DNA of 64,000 nt from Bacteroidota bacterium (GTDB taxonomy: Bacteria; Bacteroidota; Bacteroidia; Palsa-965): contig VBWE01000004.1 in NCBI GenBank assembly GCA_006218065.1, positions 31,160 to 95,159 of the forward strand. Direction: 5' to 3'. Below, one piece after another: positions 42,800 to 52,590 of the stretch. The notes below the pieces were generated by a model. The model did not search any database. It was not told the origin of the DNA and saw only the letters and a program-made list of their open reading frames with translations. Position 1 is the stretch's first letter. Each line of letters opens with the position of its first letter. A program made the position numbers and the translations under genes.

Positions 42800-44289
42800 C
42801 TGCGGCGACTATAATTTTCTAAAAAGCGAACGCTTTCCGTATCCGGGAAGCGTTTTGTTTTTTGCTGCGTGCCTGTTTTTCCTTTTTGTTCCATCAGTTT
42901 TGCGAAGCTTCCGGCGGGAACAACGTTGATGTGCAGCTCCTGTATGGCTTTTCCGCGGATGAGATCACGGTAACACAGATTTTTGTTCACCAGCAGTTCG
43001 TCAAGTTTCGCTGCGAAAGCGGGGAAAGCTGCGGGTGGCTTCATAAACTCGATGAACCAGCGATGGTAAGGCAGTTCATTCCCCTGCTGCATCACGGGCA
43101 CAAGTACAAAATCGCTGATGCTGCATTGAAATTCGCTGCAGCATTGTGCGAGGATCATTTCACATTCGTCGGTGGTCAGGTGTTCACCGAAAGCGTTGAG
43201 CATATTGCCGGTGCGGCCGATGATGCGGATTTTATGCGGCTGCAGCGAAGTGAATTCCACCAGGTCGCCTGGCATGTAGGACCAAAGCCCGGCATTGGTG
43301 GTGATGACCAAACCGTAACGGATATTTTGTTCCACTTCGGAAAGACAGAACCGGCGCGGGCTGGAACTGCCCAGGTCTTCCTCGGGAATGAATTCGAAAA
43401 AAATACCGTTTGCCGGAAGCAGCAGTATGGACGGATCGTTCAGCTCGTACTGGAATCCGAAAAACCCTTCGGATGCAGGATAGGTCTGCACATGCGCAAA
43501 CGGTTTCCCGATCAGTTCCTGCACGGCGGCTTTATAAGGTTCGAAACTCATGCCGCTGGTGGAGAGCAGGCGGAAATGCGGATACGTTTCCGCAAAAGAT
43601 TTACCGCTGATTTCCGGTACGCGTTTCAGGAACATCATCAGCCAGGGCGGAAGCGCGACGATACCGGTAATTTTCTGTCCTGCTGTTTCCCGGATCATCG
43701 CGGCGATTTTCTCGTCGTAATTTTTGATCTGCTGCGTTTCCGGGCTCGGGAAATCGCGGCGTTTCACATACCAGGGCAGGTTCGACGAAAGAATCGCGGA
43801 AATCGCCGCCGAAGGAATTTCGCCGTGATTAACGAAATGATGACTGTCGGCGAAGAGTATGAAATTTCCGTCGTGTACTTCTCCCAGTCCAAGCCGCGCA
43901 GTAAAATTCGCCGCATGAAAAAGCCGGCCGCGCTTCTGGCTTTGTAGCGATTCGCGGGTAACCGGTATATGCTTGATACCCGAACTGGTTCCGGAAGAAA
44001 GTGCAAAATAATCCGGTTTTCCGGGCCAGAGTACATCGGACTCACCTGCCGCGATACGATTTATAAACGGTTTGACCTGTTCGTAGCTCACTGCCGGCAA
44101 GGCTTTCCGGTAATCGTCGTAATTCCGGATTTTTTCGAAACCGGCTTGTTTCCCGTAAACGGTTTTTGCGCTTTCGCGGAGAAAACGCATGAGCAGTTCT
44201 TCCTGTAACCTGCCGCTGTGCTGCAGTTGCAAGTACAGGCCGCGGCTGATTTTGCGTGCGATGGGAGTGAAGAGGATTCGTCGGAGCAT
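42793..44289 (-). CDS. GH3 auxin-responsive-promoter family protein (acyl-adenylating)
   Basis: A 498-residue member of the GH3 superfamily, which in plants joins acyl groups to amino acids through adenylation. The ATP-binding loop ALSSGTSSGIKHIPVT (residues about 97-112), the YPASEGFFGFQ motif and MPGDLVEFTSLQPHKIRIIGRTG region (read in pieces) are conserved in order. Length is slightly below plant GH3. Bacterial members have unknown substrates; amide or ester ligase activity is inferred. It is a single gene, convergent with the universal stress gene and divergent from the histidine kinase gene. Confidence 0.88.
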   Translation of the reverse strand: MLRRILFTPIARKISRGLYLQLQHSGRLQEELLMRFLRESAKTVYGKQAGFEKIRNYDDYRKALPAVSYEQVKPFINRIAAGESDVLWPGKPDYFALSSGTSSGIKHIPVTRESLQSQKRGRLFHAANFTARLGLGEVHDGNFILFADSHHFVNHGEIPSAAISAILSSNLPWYVKRRDFPSPETQQIKNYDEKIAAMIRETAGQKITGIVALPPWLMMFLKRVPEISGKSFAETYPHFRLLSTSGMSFEPYKAAVQELIGKPFAHVQTYPASEGFFGFQYELNDPSILLLPANGIFFEFIPEEDLGSSSPRRFCLSEVEQNIRYGLVITTNAGLWSYMPGDLVEFTSLQPHKIRIIGRTGNMLNAFGEHLTTDECEMILAQCCSEFQCSISDFVLVPVMQQGNELPYHRWFIEFMKPPAAFPAFAAKLDELLVNKNLCYRDLIRGKAIQELHINVVPAGSFAKLMEQKGKTGTQQKTKRFPDTESVRFLENYSRRSE

Positions 44290-44490
44290 AAGCTGTGTTC
44301 AAGCTACGAAAATCTCTGCATGACAACTGCTCCGAAGTGAATAAAATTTAATTGAAGGAAACGTATGCTATCGGTCCGAAGGACTCCTTCGGAGGATTCT
44401 CAAGTCCAAACGTTAGAAATATGTTCGTTAAAAAGAATACAGCAGCGAATAATTTTCTAACGCTTGATTTGGGTTAAATTTACATTCCTT
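44290..44490. other. Divergent intergenic region with two small inverted repeats
   Basis: No gene is seen. TCCGAAGGA and TCCTTCGGA near 44372-44391 form a hairpin, and CGTTAGAAA (44411-44419) pairs with TTTCTAACG (44454-44462). A TAAATTTA box, one base off the -7 consensus, lies about 9 bp before the kinase ATG at 44491. Confidence 0.45.
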
Positions 44491-47460
44491 ATGTTGAAAC
44501 GGGCAAGCAGTTGTTTATTGTTTTTGATTTCGGCAATTTTCTGCGGATCGCTGCCCGCGCAGGAACCGGTTTACACAAATTATACGGTAGAGGACGGCCT
44601 GCCTTCCAACGAAGTGTACGATGTTTTTGAAGACAGCCTTGGGTACATCTGGTTCGCGACCGACCACGGCATTTCCCGTTTCGATGGTTACCGTTTTACC
44701 AATTATTCCACCGGCGACGGTTTGGTGCACAATACGGTTTTCGGTTTTTTCGAAGATCAAAAACATCGCGTATGGATGCGCACGTTCAACAGCGCATTGT
44801 GTTATATGGAGAACGGGCGCATCTTTCCGTATAAGTATAATGACAGCCTTCAAAAGTTTCTCGGTCGCAATTTCATCCAGAATTTCGCCATTGATTCCGC
44901 CGGTGATTTATGGTTCATGAACATCCGCAGGCCGCTCGGTCTTTACCGGCAGGATCATGTATCCGGTAAAATCGAACGGATTCGTTTGCGCCCCGGCTTC
45001 AATGCATTCATACGCGAACTGGGCGGCGGTGTTTTTATTTCCGGCATCGATATGGACAACGGCTGGAATGAACAGGACGATCCCGGCGACAGCCTGGTTT
45101 TTCATGATCATACCTGGCTTTTCCATATGCAGCAGAAAGCGGGACCGGATACCCGGGCCTTATCGCGTGCGGCCCGCCGGCATAACGGAACATATATGTT
45201 CAGCTATGAGAATGCCTTTGCCGAACTGCAAAACGGGAAAATCACCCGGAGAATATTTTTGCCTGCCGGGGAACTCATCGCGAATGTTGATGTACATGCG
45301 GACGGAACATACTGGATCGGCTCGCGGGGCTTGAGACAATATATTCCCGGCAGCGATGAAGTTTTGCAATACTATAATAACATGCAGGTCAACGCTTCAC
45401 ACATGGATCGCCGCGGCAATTGCTGGATTGCCACCGGTAACCGGGGCGTGTTTTTTATTGCGGATATCGGGATGTTCAGGCATCAAAAACTTGCAGGAGA
45501 ACTTACTCTTGTGAACGTGTGCCGGGATAAAATTTTTGCCGTTGACAAAAGCAGTGCGATTTACCACCTTTCATTCCGTGCAGGAGCGCCGGATTCCGTA
45601 TCCCGGGCATTCGGACAAATGATTCGCGGAAGTGTAGTACACGATCTTTTTGTCGATGAAGCGAAGAACCGAATTTTTTTCAGCGGTATTATCTGTGATG
45701 CGGATGAGTTCGTGAGAAAAAACCATGCTGAGGATATCGGGAAAGAGATATTTTTATACAGGGACCTGGATTTCATCCGCAGTGCACGGCTTGCCGGGAA
45801 CAAATTCCTGGCGGCTTCAAATTCCGGTTGGGGGATTTTCGACAGCACGCGGACACTTATCTACGATTCGAAAAAAGAAGGGTTTAAAAAATTCTGCACG
45901 GCGGTCGCTGCCGATAACAAGGGCGTTTACTGGATAGGAACGACGGACGGTTTGTATTTTTTTAATAACGGGCGCACCGTTCCGTATCGCCCGGATGATT
46001 CTTTGTTCAGGCAACGCGTCACCAGCATCGGCCAGTTACCTCGCGGACCTTTGGTGGTTTCCACGCGCGGCGGCGGGTTGATCATTCTTGACGGGGACAG
46101 TATTTATAACCTGCTTGCTTCATCGGGATTAACATCGGATCTCTGCGGTCGGCTCGCGCTTGAAGACAGTATTATCTGGGTCTGCTCGAACAACGGGCTC
46201 AACCGTATAGCCATAAAGCGCGAAGGCCGTTCGCTCCGTTTCAGCATAAGCCGGATCAATACTTTTCACGGGTTGCCTTCCAACCTGGTGAATGATGCTG
46301 TTCGTTATAAGAATATCCTGTTGCTGGCCACCGGCCGGGGACTAGCCTGGTTCGATGTGCATAAAATGAAATTCAATCAGCATGTACCGCCTGTTTATAT
46401 TGATGTCGTGCTGGCCAATGAACGTTCGTTCGAACCGGGAGATAAACTTTTGCATAATGAAAACAACCTTGCGTTCAGTTTCATCGGTCTTTTATACAAC
46501 AGCCCGGGCCAGGTAAATTACCGCTACAGGCTTGACGGTTATGAAACCGACTGGCATTATACCGGGGAAAGAACGGTGCGGTATTTTAACCTTCCGGCCG
46601 GTGATTACCGATTCCTTGTTTCGGCGATGAATGAAAACGGAACCTGGAATGCGCAACCGGCGGAGATGGCGTTTTCGATCCCGCTGCATTTTTCGAAAAC
46701 ATGGTGGTTTCGCGGCATGGTCATCTTGTCGGCACTGGTACTGATCTGGCTGGCCGTACAATATTACCTGCGCCAGCGGAAAGAGCGGGAACGCATCACG
46801 TCGGATATGCTGCTGGCGGAACTGAAGACGCTGCGTTCGCAGATGAAACCGCATTTTATTTTCAATTCGCTGAATTCGATCCAGCATTTCATTCTCGAGC
46901 ACGATGAAGAATCCGCGCACCTGTACCTCAGCCGTTTTTCAAATCTCATGCGGAAAATCCTGGAGAACACCCGGCAAAACACGATCAGCCTGGCCCGGGA
47001 AATTGAAACCCTGCGGCTTTACCTCGACCTGGAGAAATTGCGTTTCGGGGAAAACTTCATCTATACGATCGACATTGCTCCCGACGTTATTACCGAAGCG
47101 ATTGACATTCCGCCGATGCTCATCCAGCCGTATGCTGAAAATGCGATCTGGCACGGACTTCTTCTCCGCAAAGATCAATCGCCGCGGCTGCAGTTGAAAT
47201 TCTGGCTGGAAGGCGACGAACTGGTTTGCGTGATCGAGGACAACGGCATCGGCAGGAAAAAAGCGCTGGAACAGAAAGCAGGGAAGCAGCATGAGTCTAC
47301 CGGCATGAAAAATATCGAAGAACGTATCGATATCCTGAACCGTGTAAGCAAACTGAACGTTACTGCTGTGGTGGAGGATTTGCACGACGACCGGGGAGAA
47401 GCCTCCGGCACCCGTGTAACCATCTGTATTACCGGCGTTATAACTATAAAAGACAATTGA
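44491..47460 (+). CDS. Sensor histidine kinase with two-component-regulator propeller and Y_Y_Y domain
   Basis: A 989-residue membrane sensor. Signal peptide ALLKRASSC-type start (MLKRASSCLLFLISAIFCGS), then a periplasmic double propeller of Reg_prop repeats (YTVEDGLPSNEVYDVFEDSL, GYIWFATDHGISRFDG, GVYWIGTTDGLYFF) and a Y_Y_Y domain (VNYRYRLDGYETDWHYTGER). One TM helix (about 738-760) precedes the His_kinase domain with phospho-acceptor His788 in QMKPHFIFNSLNSIQHFI and the ATPase motif EDNGIGRKKA. This is the LytS-like class that pairs with LytTR regulators. The cognate regulator starts 9 bp downstream. The start is ATG 44491; an upstream TTG is rejected. Confidence 0.92.
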   Translation: MLKRASSCLLFLISAIFCGSLPAQEPVYTNYTVEDGLPSNEVYDVFEDSLGYIWFATDHGISRFDGYRFTNYSTGDGLVHNTVFGFFEDQKHRVWMRTFNSALCYMENGRIFPYKYNDSLQKFLGRNFIQNFAIDSAGDLWFMNIRRPLGLYRQDHVSGKIERIRLRPGFNAFIRELGGGVFISGIDMDNGWNEQDDPGDSLVFHDHTWLFHMQQKAGPDTRALSRAARRHNGTYMFSYENAFAELQNGKITRRIFLPAGELIANVDVHADGTYWIGSRGLRQYIPGSDEVLQYYNNMQVNASHMDRRGNCWIATGNRGVFFIADIGMFRHQKLAGELTLVNVCRDKIFAVDKSSAIYHLSFRAGAPDSVSRAFGQMIRGSVVHDLFVDEAKNRIFFSGIICDADEFVRKNHAEDIGKEIFLYRDLDFIRSARLAGNKFLAASNSGWGIFDSTRTLIYDSKKEGFKKFCTAVAADNKGVYWIGTTDGLYFFNNGRTVPYRPDDSLFRQRVTSIGQLPRGPLVVSTRGGGLIILDGDSIYNLLASSGLTSDLCGRLALEDSIIWVCSNNGLNRIAIKREGRSLRFSISRINTFHGLPSNLVNDAVRYKNILLLATGRGLAWFDVHKMKFNQHVPPVYIDVVLANERSFEPGDKLLHNENNLAFSFIGLLYNSPGQVNYRYRLDGYETDWHYTGERTVRYFNLPAGDYRFLVSAMNENGTWNAQPAEMAFSIPLHFSKTWWFRGMVILSALVLIWLAVQYYLRQRKERERITSDMLLAELKTLRSQMKPHFIFNSLNSIQHFILEHDEESAHLYLSRFSNLMRKILENTRQNTISLAREIETLRLYLDLEKLRFGENFIYTIDIAPDVITEAIDIPPMLIQPYAENAIWHGLLLRKDQSPRLQLKFWLEGDELVCVIEDNGIGRKKALEQKAGKQHESTGMKNIEERIDILNRVSKLNVTAVVEDLHDDRGEASGTRVTICITGVITIKDN

Positions 47461-47469
47461 AAAACGAGC

Positions 47470-48231
47470 ATGAGAACAATCCTGGTTGATGACGAAGAAA
47501 AAAGCGTGCGCGCACTGAGCACCCTGCTGCAGCGCTATTGTCCCGAAGTGGAAATTATCGGCGAAGCGGGATCGGCGACACGCGCCGTGGAAATAATCGA
47601 AGAAATGAAACCCGAGTTGGTTTTCCTCGACATTCTCATGCCCGACGGAACCGGTTTCGATGTGCTGGAAAAGTGCAGGGACAGGTCATTCGACGTGATT
47701 TTTGTAACGGCGTTTGAAGAACACTCGCTTCGCGCTTTCCAGTTTTCGGCTTTGCACTACCTGCTGAAACCGTTGAATTTCCAGGACCTGCAGGCTGCGG
47801 TAAAACGTTTCCGCGGGAAGATTTCGCGGGAAGAGGAAACCGAACGCGATCACCGGATCGATATTGCGCGGAAAGCGTTCAATCACAAAACTTCGGAGAA
47901 CATCGTACTTTCTTCCATCGATGGGTTCACAGTCGTTAAAATCGGCGAGATTATCCGCTGCGAAGCGGATTCGAATTACACGAAAGTATATTTCACAAAC
48001 GGAAAAACATTTCTCGCTTCCCGCAACTTGTCGCATTTCGAAGACTTGCTTTCCGGTCTTTTTTTCGTCCGTACCCACCACAAACACCTGGTGAACCTCG
48101 CGCACGTAAAGCGCTACATCAAAGGCCGCGGCGGTTTCGTGGAAATGGCCGACGGAGTACAGATCGAAGTTTCCGCACGCAAGAAGGACGAATTCATGGA
48201 ACAGATGGCGGGATTTGCGCGCGGGGTGTGA
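47470..48231 (+). CDS. LytTR family response regulator
   Basis: A 253-residue regulator. The receiver domain (1-120) has acidic pocket Asp7/Asp8 (ILVDDEEKSV), phospho-acceptor Asp54 (VFLDILMPDG), and the conserved Thr and Lys (VTAFEE, LLKPLNFQDL). The LytTR DNA-binding domain (about 145-245) contains IIRCEADSNYTKVYFTNGKT and FVRTHHKHLVNLAHVKRYIK. It is in an operon with the propeller histidine kinase. Likely targets include the secreted-protein genes just downstream on the same strand; that is inference. Confidence 0.94.
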   Translation: MRTILVDDEEKSVRALSTLLQRYCPEVEIIGEAGSATRAVEIIEEMKPELVFLDILMPDGTGFDVLEKCRDRSFDVIFVTAFEEHSLRAFQFSALHYLLKPLNFQDLQAAVKRFRGKISREEETERDHRIDIARKAFNHKTSENIVLSSIDGFTVVKIGEIIRCEADSNYTKVYFTNGKTFLASRNLSHFEDLLSGLFFVRTHHKHLVNLAHVKRYIKGRGGFVEMADGVQIEVSARKKDEFMEQMAGFARGV

Positions 48232-48391
48232 GGTAAAATTCCCCACAATTACTTTTTTAACACGCTTACGCAATTGCCATACACAGTTGCGCAGGGGAGG
48301 TTTTGTTACTTGTTTTCCGGGAGTATGTTTATGCTGTATACCGGAAAATATTGAAAAGCCGGAAGAGAGTAGAAATATAAAACCTGGAAAA

Positions 48392-49555
48392 ATGAAAACA
48401 ACATTTAAAACGATTGCCCTTGCAGCGACAATCATCGGCATTAACCAGACATCGGATGCACAGACACTTTATACACCGGGACCGGTACAAAGCAGTACAA
48501 CTTCGGTGATTGGAATCGGAACATCGGTGCCGCGCGGAAACCTGGAAATTTTCCCGATCTGCAGTTCAGGCGGAATTACTCCTTCACTCCTGCTGAGCAA
48601 ACCGGGGAGTTTTGTCTGCACAAATCCACAGGTTTTGGGCAACTACCTGGAAGTAAGAGAATACAATTACAATAACACGTCCTTTACAATGCCATTCATG
48701 ATCGCAAACAACGGAAGAATAGGTTTAAATACTACGGCGCCGCTGACCAAATTTGATTTGTACACGACTGTCGCAAATGATGGAATACGGATTACGCAAA
48801 CAAGCGCACATGGTGCGGTACTTGGTTTGTATAATACGACAGCAGGTGGTCATAACTGGACGTTGTTTTCAACAGGTAACGGTAACACACAAGGATCTGG
48901 AAATTTTATGATTTATGATTATTCCGCTCCGGTTAATCAGAATAACCGTTTTCTGATCCAGGGAACAACGGGTTACGTTGGATTGTCAATGCTCGGTTCA
49001 ACTGCTCCGACTGCCAAACTGGATATTAATGCAATCGGTGGACACAAAGGAATCAATATTACGGCTGATCGCCCTGACTGGTCGTACGGAATTCATTACC
49101 AGCACCAGGGGACAAACGGATTGTGCAAAGCCATAGCTGTGAGCAAACAGGGCCAGGATGTTTTTGTGGTTCATTCCAATGGCGCAACAGTAATCGGTTA
49201 CGTAGCTAACGCGACAGGCATTGCGGAATCAAATCCCAATAACAGTGCATACAAACTTTATGTGGAAAAAGGAATCCTCACTGAAAAAGTAAAAGTGGCG
49301 CTGCAGGGAAGCCTGGATTGGTCGGATTATGTATTTGCTCCAGAATATAAAAGAAATTCACTCGATTATATTGAACGCTATGTAAAAGAGCATCAGCATC
49401 TCCCCAATGTACCGGCTGCCAGCGAAGTTGTTGCCAATGGAATTGATCTCGGGCAAATGGATGCTACCCTGCTTCGCCAGATCGAAGAGCTGTGGCTTAC
49501 CGTAATCGATCTGAAAAAGGAAAACGAAGAATTGAGAAAATTGATCAAACAATAA
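48392..49555 (+). CDS. Secreted fibre-like protein with C-terminal coiled coil
   Basis: A 387-residue exported protein. The start MKTTFKTIALAATIIGINQT (ATG 48392) is a signal peptide ending SDAQ; a longer in-frame reading back into the regulator gene is rejected. The body (IGIGTSVPRGNLEIFPICSS, RIGLNTTAPLTKFDLYTTVA, GLSMLGSTAPTAKLDINAIG) resembles trimeric tail-fibre-like beta repeats common in Bacteroidetes surface proteins. The C-terminus (LDYIERYVKEHQHLPNVPAA, then a Leu/Glu-rich coiled coil IEELWLTVIDLKKENEELRK) is a frequent but undescribed Bacteroidetes module. No T9SS tail is recognised. A possible promoter is TTTG 48302-48305 with TATGTTTA 48324-48331. Base composition is lower in G+C than upstream. 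Confidence 0.78.
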   Translation: MKTTFKTIALAATIIGINQTSDAQTLYTPGPVQSSTTSVIGIGTSVPRGNLEIFPICSSGGITPSLLLSKPGSFVCTNPQVLGNYLEVREYNYNNTSFTMPFMIANNGRIGLNTTAPLTKFDLYTTVANDGIRITQTSAHGAVLGLYNTTAGGHNWTLFSTGNGNTQGSGNFMIYDYSAPVNQNNRFLIQGTTGYVGLSMLGSTAPTAKLDINAIGGHKGINITADRPDWSYGIHYQHQGTNGLCKAIAVSKQGQDVFVVHSNGATVIGYVANATGIAESNPNNSAYKLYVEKGILTEKVKVALQGSLDWSDYVFAPEYKRNSLDYIERYVKEHQHLPNVPAASEVVANGIDLGQMDATLLRQIEELWLTVIDLKKENEELRKLIKQ

Positions 49556-49566
49556 GACGTCGGGCC

Positions 49567-51081
49567 ATGAAAAAAATTATACCGGTTGCACTCCTGTTAA
49601 TACTCTGGACAGCAACCTCGCAGGAAACTCATGCGCAGGCATGTGCGATAGAGGCAATTATATATGACGAAAATGAAACATGCAACGAAAACCCATGGGT
49701 GCTTGTGTTGGATGACGAATTTAATGGAAATCAACTTGACCTGACCAAATGGATGCCTTCCGTTTTAGGACTCCACAGTTCCGGGAATCATTTCTCACAT
49801 TTTGTTGAAAATAATGTCGTTGTCGCCAATGGAAAATTGAACCTGATGATTGATGACGACCCGGTTTGGGGGTATTATGATGAATACAGTAACGCTCCTG
49901 ACCCACCGGATCCCAATTTGATGATGCCGGATGGATTACATAATTACCGGCAGTTTCCATATTCGGTCTCCGCTATTACTTCCAGGTATCGGTATGATCA
50001 CGGCAGATTCGAAATCAAGTGCCGTATACCAAATACGAAAGGATTCTGGCCGGCATTCTGGCTGAATTTTCATACGAGTGCATTTGATGGGGATAAAAGT
50101 AATTATAATGAAATTGACATATTTGAATTTTGGGATTACGAGTACACAAATCAGTGTATCACGATCCATCATGATTATAATTCAGGGGGAGGTGGCTGTC
50201 AGCAATGCATTACCGGGCCGGATTTTTCGGCTGCTCAGCACAAATTTGCCGTCGAATGGGATCAGTATGAAATGCTTTTTTTTACCGACGATATATTAGT
50301 ACGTCGTTATCCTCGATACTTGTCTTTCCCTGTCCCGCTTTTCCCGGTGCCTTGCAGTGCGCTCAATTCTGGACCTTTGCCGGTGTATAAGGCGAAAGCT
50401 TATCCCACAGGCGAGCCTATGCACATTATTGCAAACACAGCGCTTGATACCCGGGATGCAGGCATATATTTACCTGATGAATCAACAATATTCCCGAATA
50501 AAATGGAAGTAGAGTACATCAAATGCTGGATGAAAAAGCCGTGCAGCGGGGATGTGTTTCTGAATAATCTTGATCAGTTTGATATGTCGTATGTGTGGCA
50601 AAGTCCAATAGCATCTTCTTACAATGTTCAAACCGGTGGAAGAATACAAACAACCGGCAGCAATATGTTCGTTCCGGAATTCAACCAATTGGAGTTGCGC
50701 GCATCGCAAAGTATCACCATAAATCCCGGTTTCTCCTGCCAAAAAAAAGCAAACCTGCTCTTTCATATCGATCCGCAGCTTTGCAATTCGGGCCAGCGCC
50801 TGGAAGGACCGCCTGCACCTGCTCCGGCAACACCGGAAATTTCGGATAAGCTGATCAGGATGTATCCTAATCCAAGTACCGGAAAGTTTAAAGTTGTTTC
50901 AGCAAATTCGCTGATCAATTTAGAAGTATATGATGCGCAGGGCCGGGTGGCGCTCTCTAAAAAATATTTGGGCAATGAGCAGGAAATTGACCTGTCGCAA
51001 TTTCCCAATGGTATCTACTACCTAAGAGCCACGGATGTTAAAGAACACACTTTCAGCGGCAAGCTCATTCTTCAACAATAA
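49567..51081 (+). CDS. Glycoside hydrolase family 16 beta-glucanase with T9SS type A tail
   Basis: A 504-residue secreted enzyme starting at ATG 49567, 11 bp after the fibre-like gene. Signal peptide (1-24, ending THAQA). The GH16 domain spans about 45-350, with FEIKCRIPNTKGFWPAFWLN and the catalytic E-x-D-x-x-E motif NEIDIFEFWD: Glu182 nucleophile, Asp184, Glu187 acid/base. A short beta domain follows (about 350-425) and a Por_Secre_tail (MYPNPSTGKFKVVSANSLIN ... FPNGIYYLRAT). Family members cut beta-1,3/1,4-glucans, laminarin, agar or carrageenan; which substrate is not evident. Confidence 0.92.
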   Translation: MKKIIPVALLLILWTATSQETHAQACAIEAIIYDENETCNENPWVLVLDDEFNGNQLDLTKWMPSVLGLHSSGNHFSHFVENNVVVANGKLNLMIDDDPVWGYYDEYSNAPDPPDPNLMMPDGLHNYRQFPYSVSAITSRYRYDHGRFEIKCRIPNTKGFWPAFWLNFHTSAFDGDKSNYNEIDIFEFWDYEYTNQCITIHHDYNSGGGGCQQCITGPDFSAAQHKFAVEWDQYEMLFFTDDILVRRYPRYLSFPVPLFPVPCSALNSGPLPVYKAKAYPTGEPMHIIANTALDTRDAGIYLPDESTIFPNKMEVEYIKCWMKKPCSGDVFLNNLDQFDMSYVWQSPIASSYNVQTGGRIQTTGSNMFVPEFNQLELRASQSITINPGFSCQKKANLLFHIDPQLCNSGQRLEGPPAPAPATPEISDKLIRMYPNPSTGKFKVVSANSLINLEVYDAQGRVALSKKYLGNEQEIDLSQFPNGIYYLRATDVKEHTFSGKLILQQ

Positions 51082-51145
51082 TCGTTTCTCTTTGATCGTG
51101 TAAAAAATAACACCGGGCGCTTCGCAGGTAAAGTCTGAACCAAAC

Positions 51146-51178
51146 ACGCAGTCCCGACTCACCGAGTCGGGACTGCGT
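51146..51178. terminator. Bidirectional hairpin between convergent GH16 and M43 genes
   Basis: A perfect 15-bp stem, ACGCAGTCCCGACTC (51146-51160) with GAGTCGGGACTGCGT (51164-51178), over an ACC loop. It lies between two convergent genes (stops at 51081 and 51202). No long T-run follows on either strand, so it may act as an mRNA-end stabiliser rather than a classical terminator. Confidence 0.65.
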
Positions 51179-51201
51179 ACACTTTAGAAAATACAATTCA
51201 C

Positions 51202-52503
51202 TCATTCCCGCACCAACCTGATCGCCCGGTTTTCCATTTCCCCGGAAAGGCGAAGAACATAAATTCCCGGCGGCTGTGCGGAAAGATCAATGAACGTTAT
51301 TTCACCGGTTATTTGCTTTTCAAAAATCCGGCGTCCCAGCATATCCGTTACTTCAAGCCGGAGTAATTTTTTCATACTTCCGTTGAGATGAAGCGTAAAC
51401 TGTCCTGCAGACGGGTTTGGAAAAACGGTAACGTTGATCTGCGAAGCGGGTGCAGCAGCAATTCCTGTTCCGATGCAAAGATTTGTAAGTCCCGTCGCCT
51501 GCAGGTTCGACGTTTGCCAGAGCGTGATGCGCGCGGGATGCTGGAGCGCCGCGTACATGCGCGTCGCCTGTCCCTGTGTAAACATCCGGTAACAACCGCT
51601 CGTACCGCTGTAGTCCATATAGTTTTCCGCGTTGACTAAATTTCCGCAACTGATCGGTGTGCTGGCGGTGCTCGACGGATGACAGCCGTAATTGTCCAGG
51701 AAATAATCACAGGGCGGCGTATCGCTTACATTATCGTTATTCCCTGTGCAACCTCCGTCGAACGTGTGAATAAGATTAAGCCAGTGACCGAATTCGTGCG
51801 TGAGCGTGGATGCAAATTCCGGTTGCCAGCTGTTACAGTTTACGCCAAGGTAAGCGCCGTTATAAACTATACGCGCGAGGTTATTGTTGCTCATCCAGCT
51901 GTTCGGGTACCAGGCGATGCCGGAATTATTCGTTACGCCGTCGTCATACAAATCGTTCATGACATAAATGTTCATGTACTTGTAATTATCCCAGGCGTCG
52001 GCTTGAATCAGGGAATCATAACCCGAACCGTTTCCGAAACCGGCAGCTACCGGGTGATTGATAATTCCGGTTGTCGCATTTCCCGAGGGATCGATCTGCG
52101 CGAGTGCAAAAATAATATCCGGCATAGCTGCGCGGATGCCCATGAACTGGGTGTGCACCGAATTGTAATCACTGTTGAGTCCGTGGAAATCGTCGTTTGC
52201 CATATTCAGCGCGCCCTGTATGATGGACAGGTTGACCGGGTAACCGCCCTGGGTAGTGCCGTAAACATGAAACACAACGGGAATGACATAACAAACGCCC
52301 GCCGCCGAAGCAGGAGCCGGGAATGATTTTGTAAATTCTTCGAAAGCTTGCTGTTCACTTTTAAACTCCCGGTGTTGTTCATAAAACGTTGCGGCTGCTT
52401 CGCTGGTTCTGCAATGATGAAAGACCGGCTGCTGAACGGGCTGGCCATGGGAAAACCTGCTGCAGCATAAAACGACAACAAAAAGAAAAAGTATCCGGCT
52501 CAT
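51202..52503 (-). CDS. Secreted M43 (pappalysin-like) zinc metalloprotease with T9SS type A tail
   Basis: A 433-residue metalloprotease. Signal peptide (1-20, ending FSHGQ); N-terminal propeptide-like region; catalytic domain about 70-320 with LTHEFGHWLNLIHTF (His236, Glu237, His240, His246) and the Met-turn NYMDYSG (294-300), the signature of metzincin family M43. Cysteines around CTGNNDNVSDTPPC suit the calcium/disulfide region of the family. The tail VFPNPSAGQFTLHLNGSMKK ... QPPGIYVLRLSG is a T9SS sorting domain. A TACGTTTC box (52514-52507 on the minus strand) 3 bp before the ATG, with TTTC 20 bp further up, is a plausible promoter. Confidence 0.92.
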   Translation of the reverse strand: MSRILFLFVVVLCCSRFSHGQPVQQPVFHHCRTSEAAATFYEQHREFKSEQQAFEEFTKSFPAPASAAGVCYVIPVVFHVYGTTQGGYPVNLSIIQGALNMANDDFHGLNSDYNSVHTQFMGIRAAMPDIIFALAQIDPSGNATTGIINHPVAAGFGNGSGYDSLIQADAWDNYKYMNIYVMNDLYDDGVTNNSGIAWYPNSWMSNNNLARIVYNGAYLGVNCNSWQPEFASTLTHEFGHWLNLIHTFDGGCTGNNDNVSDTPPCDYFLDNYGCHPSSTASTPISCGNLVNAENYMDYSGTSGCYRMFTQGQATRMYAALQHPARITLWQTSNLQATGLTNLCIGTGIAAAPASQINVTVFPNPSAGQFTLHLNGSMKKLLRLEVTDMLGRRIFEKQITGEITFIDLSAQPPGIYVLRLSGEMENRAIRLVRE

Positions 52504-52590
52504 GGTGAAACGTATTCCTATTGATGTTTTTTCAGAAATCAGTGTGATAAGGTAATTCTTTTTTTGGAGAATGTTTTCCTCGTCGTTTTG

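Noticed and set aside
48392..49555. Prophage tail fibre
   Set aside because: The repeats resemble fibre proteins, but a signal peptide is present and no phage structural, integrase or lysis gene lies nearby.
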